DNA of 64,000 nt from Saprospiraceae bacterium (lineage in GTDB: Bacteria > Bacteroidota > Bacteroidia > Chitinophagales > Saprospiraceae). Of the stretch, positions 10,650 to 20,784 are shown in pieces. Positions within the stretch are counted from its first letter, which is position 1, and the number at the start of each line of letters is the position of its first letter. The stretch lies in assembly GCA_016717145.1 (NCBI GenBank), contig JADKGD010000074.1, positions 109,504 through 173,503 on the forward strand. Direction: 5' to 3'. Under the pieces are notes generated by a model. That model saw only the letters and a list, made by a program, of their open reading frames with translations, did no database searches and had not been told where the DNA came from. The position numbers and the translations under genes are program-made.

Positions 10650-11987
10650 TTATTTTGATCGTTCCAATCCTCTTTTAAATACAGCCAGACACCTTTCCCT
10701 TGCCATTTTGTGATCTACAACAGGCTTTACATATTGGTCTGTACCGTATTCCGGCACCCAACGTTTAATATATAATTTATCATGGTCAAATTTTTCAGTT
10801 TGGGCATCGGGACTGAAGATCCTAAAATATGGTGCTGCGTCCGTACCACATCCGGCTGCCCATTGCCACCCACCATTATTGCTTGCCAGGTCGAAGTCAA
10901 TCAATTTGTCGGCAAACCATGCTTCTCCCCATCGCCAATCTATCAGTAAGTGTTTAGTCAAAAAACTTGCAACTATCATTCGCACCCTATTGTGCATATA
11001 TCCGGTATGTAACAATTCACGCATTCCGGCATCTACTATAGGATATCCGGTTTGACCTTCGCACCAGGCCTTAAATTCCCTTTCATCATTCCTCCATTCT
11101 ATATTATCATATTCCGGTCGGAATGAACGATTCGCTACATAGGGGAATTGAAATAGTATCATTGCATAAAAGTCGCGCCATATTAGCTCATTTAAAAAAG
11201 TAGGATTTAATGATTCTGCACATGTGGCGAGTTCCCTGATGGAAAGTGTTCCAAATCGGAGATGAATGCCTAACCTTGAAGTGCCATTGACAGCCGGGAA
11301 ATTGCGATGTTGTTCATATGCACCTAAAATGGTAGATTTTATAATTGATGAAGGAATTTCGATGGAAGATTTATCAAATCCCATATCTTTAAGTTGGGGC
11401 ATAATAGATTTAGCATTTACCTTAAAAAAGTTATCAAAATAAACCTCATTTGGGTATGATTTTACATAAAATAAATGTCCTTTGCGATCTACTTTTTCTG
11501 ACAACTTTGCCAACCATTTGCGTTTATAAGGTGTAAATACGGTGTAGGGTTTTAGATCATCTTTGACAATTTCATTTTTTTCGAAAATGACATGATCTTT
11601 ATACGAAAACATTTTTATAGCTTTTTCGGCCAATATATTTTCAATGTTTTTATCTCTTTGAGCGGCATAAGATTCATAGTCAAGATTTACAAACACATCT
11701 TGTATGTTATACTCTTTTATCAGTGAGCTGAATATATCTGCCGGTTTTCCATACTTAACAATCAGATCACTGCCCAACTTATTTAATTCATATTTAATTG
11801 TGGTCAATGTGTCATGGATAAAACAAACTCTGGGGTCTTGCCTATTCTCAAGTTTATGTAGAATCTCAGTATCAAAAATAAACAAAGACAAAACTGGATT
11901 TCCAGCTTTTAAAGCATGGTACAAACCTGCATTATCAAATAAACGCAAGTCCCTTCTGAACCAAAATATGGAAATTGGAAATGTCAA
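10650..11987 (-). CDS. phrB: Cryptochrome/DNA photolyase family protein
   Basis: Light-driven repair of UV-induced pyrimidine dimers. It is 445 aa and intact. The N-terminal Rossmann domain begins FWFRRDLRLFDNAGL. The C-terminal FAD-binding domain includes WRDFYAMILFQFP, MRELLHTGYMHNRVRM and SNNGGWQWAAGCGTDA, which is typical of class I CPD photolyases. It is convergent with the subtilase, with 23 bp between stops. A cryptochrome role cannot be excluded from sequence alone. Confidence 0.92.
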   Translation of the reverse strand: MTFPISIFWFRRDLRLFDNAGLYHALKAGNPVLSLFIFDTEILHKLENRQDPRVCFIHDTLTTIKYELNKLGSDLIVKYGKPADIFSSLIKEYNIQDVFVNLDYESYAAQRDKNIENILAEKAIKMFSYKDHVIFEKNEIVKDDLKPYTVFTPYKRKWLAKLSEKVDRKGHLFYVKSYPNEVYFDNFFKVNAKSIMPQLKDMGFDKSSIEIPSSIIKSTILGAYEQHRNFPAVNGTSRLGIHLRFGTLSIRELATCAESLNPTFLNELIWRDFYAMILFQFPYVANRSFRPEYDNIEWRNDEREFKAWCEGQTGYPIVDAGMRELLHTGYMHNRVRMIVASFLTKHLLIDWRWGEAWFADKLIDFDLASNNGGWQWAAGCGTDAAPYFRIFSPDAQTEKFDHDKLYIKRWVPEYGTDQYVKPVVDHKMARERCLAVFKRGLERSK

Positions 11988-12078
11988 AATATAAGTTTAA
12001 GTAGATAATAATGGCAGACAACACCTAATCACTTTAAATGGTTCAGTATCTGTCAATGTAATGTATGTGTTGGAAAGT

Positions 12079-12399
12079 CTATAATTCCATCTCGAGATTC
12101 AATTTTGCAGAATTCAGCTCAGAAAGTGCATGGAAATCAGGTATTTTTTTTGCGACTTCAATCCCTTCATTATAAATAATTAATGCTTTTGTATTTTCCT
12201 CAAGATGTTCTAATAATTTGGCAAGGTGATAATATAAACCTACATAATTAGGGTCCTTGGTTTTTAACTTAAGAAACTGACCCAAAGCATCTTCAAACAT
12301 ACCTAAATTTTCATATTCTTTTGCCAAAGCATAGCTTATAAATGAATCATCCGGGTCCCCAAGTACCATTTCCTGAAGCATTAATAATCTATCATTCAT
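12079..12399 (-). CDS. Small tetratricopeptide-repeat protein
   Basis: A 106-aa soluble protein with about two and a half TPR units (SFISYALAKEYENLGMFEDA and YVGLYYHLAKLLEHLEENTKA) and no signal peptide. TPRs usually mediate protein binding; the partner is unknown. It is transcribed away from etfBA, from a -7 box that overlaps the one facing etfB. Confidence 0.8.
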   Translation of the reverse strand: MNDRLLMLQEMVLGDPDDSFISYALAKEYENLGMFEDALGQFLKLKTKDPNYVGLYYHLAKLLEHLEENTKALIIYNEGIEVAKKIPDFHALSELNSAKLNLEMEL

Positions 12400-12440
12400 A
12401 ATTTATTTAACTCTGAGTTTAATTTTTAAAATAATTGTTT

Positions 12441-12460
12441 TTATCTTTGTGCAAAGATAA
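12441..12460. promoter_or_regulatory. Two face-to-face -7 boxes in one palindrome
   Basis: The sequence TTATCTTTGTGCAAAGATAA holds TATCTTTG on the plus strand (12442-12449) and TATCTTTG on the minus strand (12452-12459). Both match TAnnTTTG. The plus box would serve etfB (leader about 100 nt), the minus box the TPR gene (leader about 45 nt). The two cores are 2 bp apart, so both could not be occupied at once. Confidence 0.55.
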
Positions 12461-12559
12461 TGAAAGGTACTCAACAATCTGTCAGAACTTAAAATCTTTG
12501 CCTAGTAATCAAAACAAGTAAAGGTAATTATTGTTAAAAAATTAATAAATACTATTCGC

Positions 12560-13300
12560 ATGAATCTATTAGTCTGTATTAGCAAGACGCCGGACACTAC
12601 GTCAAAAATAGCTTTTAAATCCGATGATACTGAATATAACTCAGATGGCATAAGTTTTATTATGAATCCATATGATGAATGGTATGCATTGGTCAAAGCA
12701 TTGGAACTAGTTGAAAAAGATGGTGGTAATGTAACTGTTATTAATGTTGGACCTGCTTCAAATGATATTATTATCAGGAAAGCGCTTGCAATTGGAGCCA
12801 ATGATGCCGTTCGAATCGATCTGGCTTCTGGAGATTCATTTCAAATAGCATCAAATATTGCTGCTTTCGCAAGATCAAAGAACTTTGATATCGTTTTATT
12901 GGGAAAAGAAACTATAGATTACAATGGCTCTGAGGTTGGGGCGATGGTAGCGGAATTGCTGGATCTGCCTTATATTTCATATGCCTCACATTTAGAAGTC
13001 AATGGCACTTTAAGTACTATTACCAGGGATATTGAAGGCGGGGTTGAAGTTTGTCAAATTGAAGGACCCTTTGTATTATCCGCTGCAAAAGGATTGGCTG
13101 AACAAAGAATTCCTAATATGAAAGGTATCATGATGGCCAAGAACAAACCTTTGGAAGTCATACCACCAATTGGCGAAAATAATCGCGTCAACACACGTAA
13201 ATTTATTCTTCCCGGTGGAAAATCAGGCGTAAAACTTATTGATCCGGATAATATGGATGAATTGGTAAGAATGCTTCATGAAGTATCAAAAGTTATTTAA
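12560..13300 (+). CDS. etfB: Electron transfer flavoprotein beta subunit
   Basis: Beta chain of the soluble heterodimer that passes electrons from acyl-CoA and other dehydrogenases to the quinone pool. It is 246 aa. It begins MNLLVCISKTPDTTSKIAF, with MNPYDEWYALVKALEL and LLGKETIDYNGSEVGAM in the AMP-binding ETF domain. It lies 31 bp upstream of etfA and was probably cotranscribed with it. Confidence 0.95.
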   Translation: MNLLVCISKTPDTTSKIAFKSDDTEYNSDGISFIMNPYDEWYALVKALELVEKDGGNVTVINVGPASNDIIIRKALAIGANDAVRIDLASGDSFQIASNIAAFARSKNFDIVLLGKETIDYNGSEVGAMVAELLDLPYISYASHLEVNGTLSTITRDIEGGVEVCQIEGPFVLSAAKGLAEQRIPNMKGIMMAKNKPLEVIPPIGENNRVNTRKFILPGGKSGVKLIDPDNMDELVRMLHEVSKVI

Positions 13301-13331
13301 CAATAATTGAGTTTTAGTAAAAAATAAAAAT

Positions 13332-14291
13332 ATGTCAGTTTTAGTATATATAGAAAGTCCAAAAGGACGAATTAAAAAATCCGGTTTTGAAGTAGCATAT
13401 TACGGTTCGCAACTTGCCAAGTCTTTAGGCACGGAATGTATTGCCTTGTTGATTGGAATAGCTAACGATGCCGCTTCAGTCGGACAATATGGCCCATCCA
13501 GAATTATTCATGTCAACCCTGATAAAGACGAAAGTTTTGATTCTCAGAATTTTACCTCAATAATCACAAAAATTGCTTTAGATCATCAATCAAATATTAT
13601 CATTTTATCCAATACGGCAACCGGTAAAGCCATCACAGGTAGAATTGGCATTAAAATGAATGCAGGGACAGTCTCCGGTGCAAATTCACTACCGGAAGTG
13701 GCTGATGGTTTTGTCATCAATAAATCTGTCTATTCAGGTAAAGCAATAGCTCGATATGTCATAGAAACTGAAAATAAAGTAATCAGTGTGATGGGAAACA
13801 CATTACAGCCTCAGATCATTGGAAGTAATATAAGTCCTGAAACTGTACAGATTTCGAATGCTCCAACCAGATTAAAGGTAATTGAGCGGAAAATATCAGA
13901 AGGCATCATCCCATTACCTGAAGCTGAGTTGGTTGTTTCTGCTGGTCGGGGTATGAAAGGGCCTGAAAACTGGGGTATTATAGAAGAACTGGCTTCTTCG
14001 CTTGGCGCAACTACGGCATGTTCAAGGCCTGTTGCAGATTCACATTGGAGACCTCATCATGAGCATGTTGGACAGACAGGTGTAGCAATTCGACCCAATC
14101 TGTATATTGCTGTGGGCATTTCCGGCGCAATTCAGCATCTTGCCGGGGTTAATAATAGTAAAGTAATAGTAGTAATTAATAAAGATGCTGAAGCACCTTT
14201 TTTTAAAGCTGCAGATTACGGTGTAGTCGGGGATTTATTTGAAATAGTACCAAAATTGACTGCTGCCATAAATAAGTATAAACAACAATAA
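13332..14291 (+). CDS. etfA: Electron transfer flavoprotein alpha subunit
   Basis: FAD-carrying alpha chain of ETF, 319 aa. The C-terminal FAD-binding domain shows SAGRGMKGPENW, ACSRPVADSHW, QTGVAIRPNLYIAVGISGA and VINKDAEAPFFKAADYGVVGD. No fused cluster domain is present, so this is the ordinary two-gene ETF. A terminator follows closely. Confidence 0.95.
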   Translation: MSVLVYIESPKGRIKKSGFEVAYYGSQLAKSLGTECIALLIGIANDAASVGQYGPSRIIHVNPDKDESFDSQNFTSIITKIALDHQSNIIILSNTATGKAITGRIGIKMNAGTVSGANSLPEVADGFVINKSVYSGKAIARYVIETENKVISVMGNTLQPQIIGSNISPETVQISNAPTRLKVIERKISEGIIPLPEAELVVSAGRGMKGPENWGIIEELASSLGATTACSRPVADSHWRPHHEHVGQTGVAIRPNLYIAVGISGAIQHLAGVNNSKVIVVINKDAEAPFFKAADYGVVGDLFEIVPKLTAAINKYKQQ

Positions 14292-14314
14292 AACATTACT
14301 TAATAGTAAAATTT

Positions 14315-14352
14315 GCCACATAGTATCTGATATTGTGTGGCTTTTTTTTTTT
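14315..14352 (+). terminator. Rho-independent terminator of etfBA
   Basis: GCCACA (14315-14320) pairs with TGTGGC (14336-14341), followed by about eleven T residues. It closes the etfBA operon. Confidence 0.8.
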
Positions 14353-14411
14353 AGTATTAATTTGTATCTTTATCTCATCAGAAATTTGACACATTACAGA
14401 ATATACTAGTT

Positions 14412-16769
14412 ATGAAAGTAAAGCCTGAATTCCATCAACTTACTGCTGAAGAAACGTATGTAGCATTAGTAAGCAATCCCTCAGGGCTTTCAAATGCTCA
14501 GGTAGAAAGCAGATCTGCATTATATGGACCAAATTCAATTGTTGAAAAAAAAGAAGGTGGGTCCTTTTCAAATTCTTTTGAGACAGTTTATGGATTTTAT
14601 GATTGTGATATTGGTTTTGGCAGCCATTATTTCGGGATATTTAGGCGACTTGGCTGACACCATTATTATAATTGTTATCATTTTACTTAACGCCCTCATT
14701 GGTTTTTATCAGGAAATAAAAGCCGAAAAAGCCATCGATGAGTTAAAAAAACTATCTGCATTACATGCTACTGTCATAAGAGAAATGAAAAATTTAAATA
14801 TCACGGTTAGTGAGCTTGTACCAGGAGATGTGGTTATTTTGGAAACAGGAAATTCAATTCCGGCCGATATTCGACTTACGGAAGTATTCAACCTTAAGAT
14901 CGATGAATCTGCGCTAACCGGAGAATCTATCCCAAGTGAAAAAAATACAAGTCCTATACCAAATAAAGAAATCTGAAGATGGTTCTTCTCTCTATTAGTC
15001 TTGCAGTTGCAGCAGTTCCTGAGGCGCTACCTGCCTTGATTACAATTGCTTTGGCATTCGGCTCTTCGAGATTGGCAAAAAAAAATGTGCTCATTCGCAA
15101 ACTTCCTGCTGTAGAAACATTAGGTGCTGTCAATTATATTTGCTCTGATAAGACCGGCACACTAACACTAAATAAAATGTCTGTTTTTCAAACAATTGAT
15201 AATCAGGAATTTAAAGATCATGATGTAAACTTATTATTCATGTCAATGGCACTGAATAATGATGCAATAAAATCAAAAGATGGTTACATTGGTGATCCTA
15301 CAGAAACTGCCCTCGCCCAACATTTATTTATTTCAATGGGATCCGGACACTATGAAGACTTCCGAGCAAAATATATAAGAATCGCAGAAATTCCTTTTGA
15401 TTCTACCAGGAAGGCGATGACAACCATTCATAGCTACGATAATCGCTATCTGATTATTACAAAAGGTGCAGCAGAAAATATTTTCAATCTCCTTTCGGAT
15501 GCAGAAAATAATACAAAGTGGCTGGATACTGTCTCTGCCTGGTCCTCTAAGGGACAAAGAGTGTTATTATTTGCATATAAATTTTTGGATAGTTTGCCAG
15601 CTGATCTTAATTCGGAAAATATTGAGAAAAACCTGAAGCTTTGTGGACTGGTAAGTATGATAGATCCCCCAAGAGAAGAAGTAAAAAAGGCAATAGAAGA
15701 ATGTAGATCAGCAGGCATTGTACCTGTTATGATTACCGGTGATCATCTGGGTACAGCAGTAGCAATCGCCAAAGACATAGGCATCTGGCATAAAGATAGC
15801 ATCTCATTATCTGGTCCCGAATTAAAAAAAATGGATAAGGAAATATTCAGAAACTGTGTGGAAAGAGTTTCGGTATATGCCCGTGTCAGCCCTGAGCAAA
15901 AGCTAGATATTGTTGCTGCACTACAGTCAAAAAATCTTTTTGTCTCAATGACAGGTGATGGCGTAAATGATGCACCTGCCTTAAAAAAAGCTAATATTGG
16001 CATTGCTATGGGCATAACGGGAACGGATGTAAGTAAAGAAGCTGCTGATATGATATTACTTGATGACAATTTTGCAACGATTGTAAAAGCTGTTAAAGAA
16101 GGAAGGAGAATCTATGATAATATAAGAAAGTTTGTAAAATATATTTTGACATGTAACGGTGCTGAGATATGGACCATTTTATTGGCACCCTTAATTGGAC
16201 TGCCTATGCCGTTGCTTCCAATACACATTCTTTGGATCAATTTGGTTACGGACGGATTGCCCGGCATTTCACTTGCAAGTGAAAAGGCTGAACCGGATAT
16301 TATGAATCGACCACCGAGGGCTGCAGGTGAAAGTCTTTTTGCTGAAGGCATTGGCATTCATATATTATGGGTAGGACTTTTTATGGCAGGAATAACACTA
16401 TTTACCCAGGCCTGGGCAATTGGCAAAAGTGTAGAACATTGGCAGACAATGGTATTCACAGTATTGGCATTTTCACAACTAGGTCATGTTTTAAGCATCA
16501 GAAGCGAACGAACTTTCCTATACCAACAAGGAATATTCACCAATCTACCATTGATAAGCGCGGTACTGCTAACCGTTATTTTACAGCTATTAGTAATTTA
16601 TTTGCCCCTTGCAAACGAAATATTTGATACTAAACCACTAACTATCAAAGAACTACTTGTTTGTATTGTTTTGTCTTCTCTGGTATTCCATGCAGTGGAA
16701 TGTGAAAAATGGTTTAAGAGAAAAAAAGAATTAAAATATCTAAATTCAATCAATCATACATTAAGTTAA
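14412..16769 (+). pseudogene. P-type cation ATPase with a frameshift and an internal deletion
   Basis: Related to P2-type (calcium/cation) pumps of the inner membrane. An N-terminal cation-ATPase domain (FHQLTAEETYVAL) and first helices are followed by TGES, VAAVPEALPALITI, the phosphorylation site CSDKTGTLT, TGDGVNDAPALKKA and C-terminal helices. An A8 run at 14545-14552 has one extra base. More seriously, around 14970-14985 the sequence jumps from TGESIPSEKNTSP straight to VSLAVAAVPEALP-like helix 4. About 80-90 residues found in family members (the GTxVxxG strand, the TG-T-GKIA segment and helix 3) are missing. As written it cannot be a working pump, but misassembly cannot be excluded. Confidence 0.82.
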
Positions 16770-16780
16770 ATACTTTTTAT

Positions 16781-16788
16781 TAATTTTG
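16781..16788 (+). promoter_or_regulatory. -7 box TAATTTTG
   Basis: Exact TAnnTTTG match 23 bp before the ATG at 16812, giving a short leader. It indicates that the 144-aa gene has its own promoter. Confidence 0.5.
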
Positions 16789-16811
16789 ACCATTAAAAAA
16801 TACGAATTGTT

Positions 16812-17246
16812 ATGACATTAAAGCAACTTATAAAACTAGAAGACAAAGCCTCTGAGGTTTGGGTAATCAGTCCTTCTCTGCATTATGACGTAGAGAATAA
16901 AGATTTTTCTGAACTGGTAAGTGTAAATTTAGGTCAAAAAACAAAATATAAATACATAGTTCCAGCTTCTAAAGAAATTCATAAACATTTAGATACTTAT
17001 AAAAAAATGTATAAACTTTCTGAAGAAGATATTAACAGAAATTTCTTACTCCTGCCAAAATCTGACTTTAATGGCTTTATCATGGAAATAGGAATTTATA
17101 ATGGGTCAAGTGAATCTTGTATTGCTTGTGCTGCGCCTGCATTGGAAGACACCTCTGACGTCATCCAGTTTAATAGTGCGTCTGCCAAAACAATGGCTAA
17201 TGAATTTAAATCCATTTGGAAAAAGTATAAGAGAACAAACCCATAA
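16812..17246 (+). CDS. Unrecognised 144-aa soluble protein
   Basis: No family recognised. It has no signal peptide or membrane helix. An alpha/beta pattern begins LIKLEDKASEVWVISPSLHY, then KYKYIVPASKEIHKHLDTYK, then FIMEIGIYNG. The strand-helix rhythm and the opening VWVISPSLHYDVEN are reminiscent of small sensor-like domains attached to bacterial regulators, but this is impression only. A CIACAAP stretch places two Cys three residues apart. Its own -7 box and composition like its neighbours argue for a real gene. Confidence 0.6.
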   Translation: MTLKQLIKLEDKASEVWVISPSLHYDVENKDFSELVSVNLGQKTKYKYIVPASKEIHKHLDTYKKMYKLSEEDINRNFLLLPKSDFNGFIMEIGIYNGSSESCIACAAPALEDTSDVIQFNSASAKTMANEFKSIWKKYKRTNP

Positions 17247-17344
17247 ATGATCATAGCTTTTTGTGCATTTATTTTGCCATAACTCTTCGCGGTAAAAACT
17301 TAAATTAACTTTATATTGTGGCAATAAAAAGCCTGAATTCAAGT

Positions 17345-18226
17345 ATGCAGATAAAACTATCAGGATTTTATTGCAATAAAATTAGTTTTATATTCATTGC
17401 TTTTTGTTTTGTCTCCTGTTCAAAAACAATCTTTTATAAAAGTTTTGATTTCACTCAAAGTCTCTTTACAGAAGGCATTGAAGGTCCAATGTTTCATTCT
17501 GATGGTAATATTTATGTCGTCAATTTTAAAAAAGAAGGCACCATTGGACTCGTTAGACCCAATGGAAACTGTGAACTTTTTATAAACTTACCAATAGGAA
17601 GTATTGGTAACGCGATTCGTTTTAACTCAAAAGGCGATATGATGGTTGCAGACTATACAGGTCATTCCATATTAAAAGTCGACATGAAGTCAAAAGTAGT
17701 TTCCGTTTATGCCCACAATAATAAAATGAATCAACCAAATGATCTTGCGATAATGAAAAATGATGTCATATTTTGTTCAGATCCTGACTGGAATAATAGT
17801 AATGGCAAACTTTGGAGGATAGATACAGATGGAAGTACAGTATTGCTTCTTGATAGTCTTGGGACTACCAATGGAATAGAAGTATCAAAAGATGATAAAT
17901 TTTTATATGTTAACGAAAGTGTACAACAAAAAGTCTGGCGTTATGACATAACCGAAAAAAGCAAGCTGATTAATAAAAAATTATTGATTAAATTTGATAC
18001 CGGCGGCCTTGATGGCATGAAATGCGATAATCAAGGAAATCTTTGGATTACACGTTATGGAGAAGGCCTGGTAATAAAACTTTCACCTGAAGGTGATATA
18101 TTACAAAAAGTCGAACTGAAAGGAAAAAAACCTTCAAATCTGACGTTGGGAGGAAAGGATAACAAAACCATTTTCGTAACGATGCAGGATCGCAGACTAA
18201 TTGAAAAATTTAATATACCTGATTGA
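17345..18226 (+). CDS. SMP-30/gluconolactonase-like beta-propeller lipoprotein
   Basis: Predicted lactonase-type six-bladed propeller. The start is ATG 17345 (MQIKLSGFYCNK), with GTG 17318 as an alternative. The hydrophobic leader ends FCFVSC, a lipobox, so it should be a lipoprotein. Metal-site candidates of the family are visible: Glu in EGIEGPMF, Asn in NQPNDLAI and Asp in GLDGMKCD. About 290 aa is a normal length. Substrate unknown; the name covers gluconolactonases and related esterases. Confidence 0.78.
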   Translation: MQIKLSGFYCNKISFIFIAFCFVSCSKTIFYKSFDFTQSLFTEGIEGPMFHSDGNIYVVNFKKEGTIGLVRPNGNCELFINLPIGSIGNAIRFNSKGDMMVADYTGHSILKVDMKSKVVSVYAHNNKMNQPNDLAIMKNDVIFCSDPDWNNSNGKLWRIDTDGSTVLLLDSLGTTNGIEVSKDDKFLYVNESVQQKVWRYDITEKSKLINKKLLIKFDTGGLDGMKCDNQGNLWITRYGEGLVIKLSPEGDILQKVELKGKKPSNLTLGGKDNKTIFVTMQDRRLIEKFNIPD

Positions 18227-18253
18227 AGTCAACAAAATATCATCTGAATAAAT

Positions 18254-19054
18254 TTAATCCAATACTTCCGGAGCCATACCCATACTACTGAATCCCCCGT
18301 CATGGAATAAATTCTGCATGGTTACATACTTAGTAAGATCAGAAAACATCGCAACACAATAATCTGCACAAGCATCTGAACTTGCATTGCCTAATGGAGA
18401 CATCTTATCAGCATATCCAAAAAAATCACTAAATCCTTTTACGCCCGAGCCAGCCGTTGTTACAGTTGGAGATTGAGATATGGTATTGACCCGAACTCCT
18501 GCTTTTTTAGCCCAATGATAACCAAAGCTTCTGGCAAAACTTTCAAGCAATGCCTTTGATTCAGCCATTTCACTATAATCCGGAAAAGTTCTTTGTGCCG
18601 CAATGTATGTCAATGCCAGAATTGAACCCGATTGATTCATAGCATCTAATTTCATAGCAGTTTGCATAAGTTTATGAAATGAAATGGCCGAAATATCAAA
18701 TGTTGTTTTCATCCATTCATAATTCAGATCAGTATATTCTTTTTTCTTTCTAACATTTACAGACATTCCTATCGAATGCAACATAAAATCGATTTTGCCT
18801 CCAAATATCTCCATTGATTTTGATATTAAATGCTCCAGATCCTCTAAACTTGTAGCATCGGCAGGAATGATCTCTGATTTTAGTTTTGTAGCCAATTCAT
18901 TTATTTCGCCCATTCTAAGTGCCACAGGTGCATTTGTTAAGACAATATGCGCGCCTTCCTCCACACATCTTTCAGCTACCTTCCAGGCAATTGATTTATG
19001 GTCCAATGCCCCAAAAATTATACCTGTTTTACCTTTTAATAATCCGTAACCCAT
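18254..19054 (-). CDS. fabI: Enoyl-[acyl-carrier-protein] reductase (NADH)
   Basis: Last reductive step of each fatty-acid elongation cycle. It is 266 aa, a short-chain dehydrogenase fold with the FabI-type divergent nucleotide motif GIIFGALDHKSIAW. The catalytic Tyr-x6-Lys is visible in YSEMAESKA, with TYIAAQRTFPDY before it. It is convergent with the SMP-30 gene. Confidence 0.95.
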   Translation of the reverse strand: MGYGLLKGKTGIIFGALDHKSIAWKVAERCVEEGAHIVLTNAPVALRMGEINELATKLKSEIIPADATSLEDLEHLISKSMEIFGGKIDFMLHSIGMSVNVRKKKEYTDLNYEWMKTTFDISAISFHKLMQTAMKLDAMNQSGSILALTYIAAQRTFPDYSEMAESKALLESFARSFGYHWAKKAGVRVNTISQSPTVTTAGSGVKGFSDFFGYADKMSPLGNASSDACADYCVAMFSDLTKYVTMQNLFHDGGFSSMGMAPEVLD

Positions 19055-19077
19055 ATCAATAAAGTTTTAATGTGCGA

Positions 19078-19085
19078 CAAAGATA
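19078..19085 (-). promoter_or_regulatory. -7 box TATCTTTG for fabI
   Basis: Exact TAnnTTTG match on the minus strand, 23 bp upstream of the fabI ATG at 19054. The expected leader is about 20 nt. Confidence 0.55.
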
Positions 19086-19231
19086 AAAAATATGCATTAA
19101 AAAACATTTATAATAATCTTATACCCATCTAGTTTTTACAAAACCAATTAATCATCTTTAATTATTCAAATAATATGCTTCATTTTACATTCTATAACAA
19201 GATATTAACACAACATATTATAATAAAATCA

Positions 19232-19239
19232 TATTTTTG
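19232..19239 (+). promoter_or_regulatory. -7 box TATTTTTG for cysS
   Basis: Exact TAnnTTTG match. The predicted transcription start falls after the upstream GTG at 19239, so it supports ATG 19290 as the cysS start. Confidence 0.5.
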
Positions 19240-19289
19240 TGCCACTTTTGGCTAATGAAAAAGTAAGAAAAATTATTAAAGACAAAATA

Positions 19290-20771
19290 ATGACCCGAAA
19301 TCTAACAATATATAATAGCCTAACAAGACAAAAAGAAGCATTCAGTTCTATCCAAAAAGGGCATATCGGTATGTATGTGTGTGGGCCTACCGTGTACAAT
19401 GATGTTCACTTAGGCAATTGTAGAACGTTTATGAGTTTTGATCTTATCTACAGATATTTGTTATTTCTAGGTTACAAAGTGAGATATGTACGCAACATCA
19501 CTGATGTCGGACACTTGCTTGATGACGGTGAAGACAGGATGTCAAAGGGTGCAAGACTGGATAATTTGGAACCTATGGAAGTGGCCCAAAAATATACCAA
19601 TGGTTTCCACGATATGATGAAGGTATTCAATACATTAAATCCAAGCATTGAACCTCAGGCAACAGGCCATATTATTGAACAAATTGAAATGGTTGAGGCA
19701 ATTCTTAAAAATGGCTATGCCTACGAAAAAAATGGTTCCGTATATTTTGACACTTTAAAGTTTGCTGAAAAAACAGGTGAATATGGAAAACTTTCAGGCC
19801 GCGTAATAGAGGAATTAATCTCAGAATCAAGAGACAACCTAAAAAATCAGGACGAAAAAAATCATCCTTCGGACTTTGCTATTTGGATGAAAGGCTCGGA
19901 AGAACATATTATGAAGTGGAATTCACCTTGGTCTGTTGGATTTCCAGGATGGCATCTGGAATGTAGTGCAATGAGTACTAAATATTTAGGCAAGCAGTTT
20001 GATATTCACGGTGGCGGAAACGATTTAAAATTTCCACATCACGAAAATGAAATTGCTCAAAATGTAAGCACTTGTGGATGTCAACCTGCTAAATATTGGA
20101 TGCATACAAATATGTTGCTGATGAATGGCAGAAAAATGTCAAAAAGTGATGGCAACACTATCTCTCCTATTGAATTATTTAATGGAGACAGCATTCACGT
20201 TACGAAAGGGTATTCGCCCATGGTAGTTAAATTTTTTATGCTTCAATCACATTATAGATCACCAAATGATCTGACAAATGAAGCATTGCTGGCAGCTGAA
20301 AAAGGGTTCAAGCGGTTGATGGAAGCAAATAAAACGCTGCAATCTCTGGAATCGACTATATCAAACCAAGCAAGTTTGGACCTGCGCGTCAGAGATCTAA
20401 TTGAAGCTGCTTTTATTGATATGGATGATGACTTTACCACACCAAGAGCATTGGCAAGGTTGTTTGATTTAGTAACGATCATAAATAGCTTAAAAGATGG
20501 TCAATATTCGCTCAATGACATTTCCCAACCTTCGATAAGTGATCTGAAATCATTTTTCAGAACAATAATATTTGACATTTTTGGGTTAATGGATGAGTCC
20601 GATTCCAATGCAGGTCCAATTGATGGTCTAATGCATCTTATTATTGAACTTAGACAACAGGCAAGAACTAATAAAGACTGGGCAACATCTGATAAAATCA
20701 GAGATACACTTAATGATGTAGATATAATGATCAAAGATGGAAAAGATGGCACCAGTTGGAATTTTAAATAG
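19290..20771 (+). CDS. cysS: Cysteine--tRNA ligase
   Basis: Charges tRNA-Cys, 493 aa. The start is MTRNLTIYNSLTRQKEAF at 19290, chosen because the upstream GTG lies in the promoter. Class I motifs are CGPTVYNDVHLGNCRTF (HIGH equivalent HLGN) and RKMSKSDGN. The zinc-site region includes GWHLECSAMS and HGGGNDLKFPHHENE. A glutaminyl cyclase gene starts 13 bp after its stop. Confidence 0.96.
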   Translation: MTRNLTIYNSLTRQKEAFSSIQKGHIGMYVCGPTVYNDVHLGNCRTFMSFDLIYRYLLFLGYKVRYVRNITDVGHLLDDGEDRMSKGARLDNLEPMEVAQKYTNGFHDMMKVFNTLNPSIEPQATGHIIEQIEMVEAILKNGYAYEKNGSVYFDTLKFAEKTGEYGKLSGRVIEELISESRDNLKNQDEKNHPSDFAIWMKGSEEHIMKWNSPWSVGFPGWHLECSAMSTKYLGKQFDIHGGGNDLKFPHHENEIAQNVSTCGCQPAKYWMHTNMLLMNGRKMSKSDGNTISPIELFNGDSIHVTKGYSPMVVKFFMLQSHYRSPNDLTNEALLAAEKGFKRLMEANKTLQSLESTISNQASLDLRVRDLIEAAFIDMDDDFTTPRALARLFDLVTIINSLKDGQYSLNDISQPSISDLKSFFRTIIFDIFGLMDESDSNAGPIDGLMHLIIELRQQARTNKDWATSDKIRDTLNDVDIMIKDGKDGTSWNFK

Positions 20772-20784
20772 TATAACCTATCAA

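Noticed and set aside
12079..12399. TPR protein as part of the etf operon
   Set aside because: It is on the opposite strand with its own -7 box.
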